From Desulfovibrio sp. (GTDB lineage: Bacteria > Desulfobacterota > Desulfovibrionia > Desulfovibrionales > Desulfovibrionaceae): a stretch of DNA of 64,000 bases. The DNA is taken from assembly GCA_022839785.1 (NCBI GenBank), contig JALHJW010000010.1:1-64000 (forward strand). The letters run 5' to 3'. The translations under genes and the position numbers were made by a program. The notes beneath the pieces were generated by a model, which worked only from the letters and a program-made list of their open reading frames with translations, was not told the DNA's origin and made no database searches. Positions 62,214 to 64,000 of the stretch are shown piece after piece; the first letter of the stretch is position 1, and the number at the start of each line of letters is the position of its first letter.

Positions 62214-63164
62214 CTAGCGGATGACCTTGTCGGCCCGCCTGACCAGCGCCTCGGGCAGGGTCACTCCGTATCTGGCGGCGGCCGGGAGGTTCACGTAAAG
62301 TTGCAGGTCGCGCAGGCTCTCCACCGGCATGTCGGCGGGCTTCGCGCCGTCCTTGAGAATGCGCACGGCCATCTCGCCGGTCTGCACGCCCATGCGGCGG
62401 TAGTCCACGGCCACGGCGGCCAGCGCGCCGCGCTGCACCGTGTCGGTGTCCGCGGCGAAGAGCGGGATTCTCGCCTCCTCGCAGACCTTGACCACGGACT
62501 CCAGCACCGCCACCACGGTGCTGTCCGTGGGCACGGTGACGGCGTCCACCTTGCCGACCAGGGATTTGGCCGCGGCGTAGACCTCGGCCGAGGTGGAGAC
62601 GGTGCGCGCCTCCACGGCGAGTCCGAGCTTGGCGCACTCGGCCTTGATCTGCCCGAAGGAGATCACGGAGTTGGGTTCGCCCGCGTTGTAGAGCACGCCG
62701 ATGGTCCTGGCCGCGGGGAGAATCTCCCTGATCAACGCCATCTGCCGGTCCACGGGCGACTTGTCGGTCATGCCCGAGACGTTGCCCCCCGGTTTCTCCA
62801 TGTTCTTCACGAGGCCCGCGGCCAGGGGGTCGGTGATTCCGGTGAAGAGCACCGGGATGTCCTTGATCTTCTGGACCACGGCCTGGGCCGTGGGCGTGGC
62901 GATGGCCAGGATCAGGTCCGGCCTGTCGCCCCGGATCTGGTTGGCGATCTGGACGGCCATGTCCATGGAGCCCTGCGCGGTGTAGACCTTGTACTCGACC
63001 TCCAGGCCCCTGGCCTTCAGAGTCTCCCTGAAGCCCTCGCGCATGGCGTCCAGGGAGGGATGTTCGACGATCTGGGTGGTGCAGACGAGAAGCTTCCCGG
63101 CCATGGCCGGGACAGGGAGCAGGAGTGCGGCGACGAGCGCCAGGGCGCTGAGAGGGTTCTTCAT
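62214..63164 (-). CDS. ABC substrate-binding protein (TrpX/ABC_sub_bind family)
   Basis: 316 residues. Signal peptide LSALALVAALLLPVPAMAG. Mature part matches ABC_sub_bind: VEHPSLDAMREGFRETLKA, DLILAIATPTAQAVVQKI, IPVLFTGITDPLAAGLV, and AVDYRRMGVQTGEMAVRIL. Relatives such as TrpX bind aromatic amino acids; the ligand here is not determined. Start 63164 at the ATG that opens the signal peptide. First gene of the operon with permease and ATPase. Confidence 0.88.
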   Translation of the reverse strand: MKNPLSALALVAALLLPVPAMAGKLLVCTTQIVEHPSLDAMREGFRETLKARGLEVEYKVYTAQGSMDMAVQIANQIRGDRPDLILAIATPTAQAVVQKIKDIPVLFTGITDPLAAGLVKNMEKPGGNVSGMTDKSPVDRQMALIREILPAARTIGVLYNAGEPNSVISFGQIKAECAKLGLAVEARTVSTSAEVYAAAKSLVGKVDAVTVPTDSTVVAVLESVVKVCEEARIPLFAADTDTVQRGALAAVAVDYRRMGVQTGEMAVRILKDGAKPADMPVESLRDLQLYVNLPAAARYGVTLPEALVRRADKVIR

Positions 63165-63296
63165 GATGCGGCTCCGGATGGTCTGTTCGGCAAGCGCGGG
63201 CTGCGGCCGCGCAAAAACGCGGCACGATGTCCGAAAACGAATATTTTTTGCCTTTTTCCAGCCGTCAGTCAAGCGCCCGGCCAGGGAGAACCGCCG

Positions 63297-64000
63297 CTAC
63301 TGCCGGGCGGCCACGCCCGTGCGGGAGAGGTCGCGGGTCAGTCCGGCCACCGGGACCATGCGCAGGCCCGGCGCGGCCTCCTCGGCGAAACGCCGGAGCG
63401 CGGCCAGGGTGGCGGCGTGGGGGTGGCCGATGGCCACGGCCGAGCCGTGCTTGAGCGCCATGTTCTCGGCCTTCTGCAACTGGTGGAAGATCGCGTTCTC
63501 CTCGGCGATGTTGTCCAGGAAGACTTGGCGGCCCACGAAGGGCACGCCGTATTCCGCGGCCGCGCCCCTGGCCGCGGAGCGGGCGTTGGTGCGGCTGTCC
63601 AGGAAGAAGAGGCCCTTGGCCTTGAGCACGGACATGACCAGACGCATGCCGCGCGCCGAGCCGGTGAACCTGGAGCCCATGTGGTTGTTCATGCCGATGG
63701 CTTCCGGCACCAGGGCGATGTTCTTCTCCAGCATGCGCACGATCTCCTGGTCGCTCATGCGGGTCAGGACCACGCCGGGGCCGGGGGTGATGCGCGGATA
63801 GTTGTCCGGCTCCATCGGCTGGTGGATGATCACGTCGCGGCCGTGCTTTTGGGCGATGCGGGCCACGGCCCGGGTGTGCGAGGCCTGGGGCCAGACGGCG
63901 AAGGTCACGGGGTAGGGGAGTCGGGCCAGGGCCTCGGCGAAGGCCACGTTCTCGCCCAGGTCGTCGATGACGATGGCCAGCACGCCGCTGCCCGAGGGGC
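63297..64000 (-). CDS. Divergent polysaccharide deacetylase (YibQ-like), 3' part
   Basis: The gene runs off the right edge; 234 codons are visible. IVIDDLGENVAFAEALARLP, HQPMEPDNYP, IGMNNHMGSRFT, FFLDSRTNARS and VAIGHPHAATLAAL are the family motifs of the divergent polysaccharide deacetylases. The DD and HxxxH-like residues suggest a metal-dependent fold. Often found with murein hydrolase activator genes; that part is outside the window. Confidence 0.88.
   Translation of the reverse strand, partial: PSGSGVLAIVIDDLGENVAFAEALARLPYPVTFAVWPQASHTRAVARIAQKHGRDVIIHQPMEPDNYPRITPGPGVVLTRMSDQEIVRMLEKNIALVPEAIGMNNHMGSRFTGSARGMRLVMSVLKAKGLFFLDSRTNARSAARGAAAEYGVPFVGRQVFLDNIAEENAIFHQLQKAENMALKHGSAVAIGHPHAATLAALRRFAEEAAPGLRMVPVAGLTRDLSRTGVAARQ

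Overview
The window is a high-GC bacterial chromosome segment. Its gene content points to a sulfate-reducing deltaproteobacterium of the Desulfovibrionaceae. The indicators are a three-subunit quinol fumarate reductase fused to a two-subunit class I fumarase operon, a Ros/MucR-type zinc-finger regulator, a DUF1858/DUF438/hemerythrin/PAS protein, and an orphan TAXI-type receptor. The genus is an inference from this combination; no ribosomal RNA is present.

Layout. 0-3 kb: flagellin C-terminus, a small secreted protein, an EamA exporter and an FAD/NAD oxidoreductase. 3.3-11.4 kb: glnS, then a three-gene signalling operon on the minus strand (periplasmic solute-binding protein, hybrid histidine kinase with HPt, double-receiver GGDEF/EAL protein). 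11.4-15 kb: a peroxiredoxin, a Tim44-like membrane protein and the DUF438/hemerythrin protein. 15.06-17.5 kb: a visibly AT-rich island carrying one gene, a NACHT/STAND-like P-loop NTPase, wedged between the hairpins of two convergent housekeeping units. 17.6-22.3 kb: frdCAB-fumarase operon. 22.4-25.1 kb: lipB-lipA and a diguanylate cyclase. 25.4-32.5 kb: a variable stretch with a 1220-residue orphan protein (glycine-rich loops, long helical core, C-terminal SH3), an HNH protein, a methyltransferase/glycosyltransferase pair and an AI-2E family permease. 32.5-38.6 kb: a compact minus-strand run yicC-remA-gmk-pyrF-TPR-HDOD-recJ. 38.7-43.2 kb: mtaB, two lipoproteins, PilZ protein, psiE-mnmA. 43.5-51.1 kb: gatA, gatC, an LppC-like lipoprotein and hrcA-grpE-dnaK. 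51.3-55 kb: a cation/proton antiporter and rfbB-rfbD. 55.1-59.1 kb: tRNA-Val(CAC), a 128-nt nested palindrome, trmL, a TAXI receptor, cbiB and the MucR-type regulator. 59.2-64 kb: proC, ndk, a TrpX-type ABC transporter and a truncated divergent polysaccharide deacetylase.

How it fits together. Respiratory fumarate turnover, tRNA decoding and modification (glnS, gatCA, mnmA, mtaB, trmL, tRNA-Val), the HrcA heat-shock operon, nucleotide synthesis and c-di-GMP/phosphorelay signalling are ordinary core functions. The parts least explained by core biology are the AT-rich NTPase island (candidate anti-phage or selfish module), the 1220-residue protein (candidate toxin-like or surface protein) and the long palindrome beside the tRNA. 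No transposase, integrase, CRISPR array or rRNA was found.
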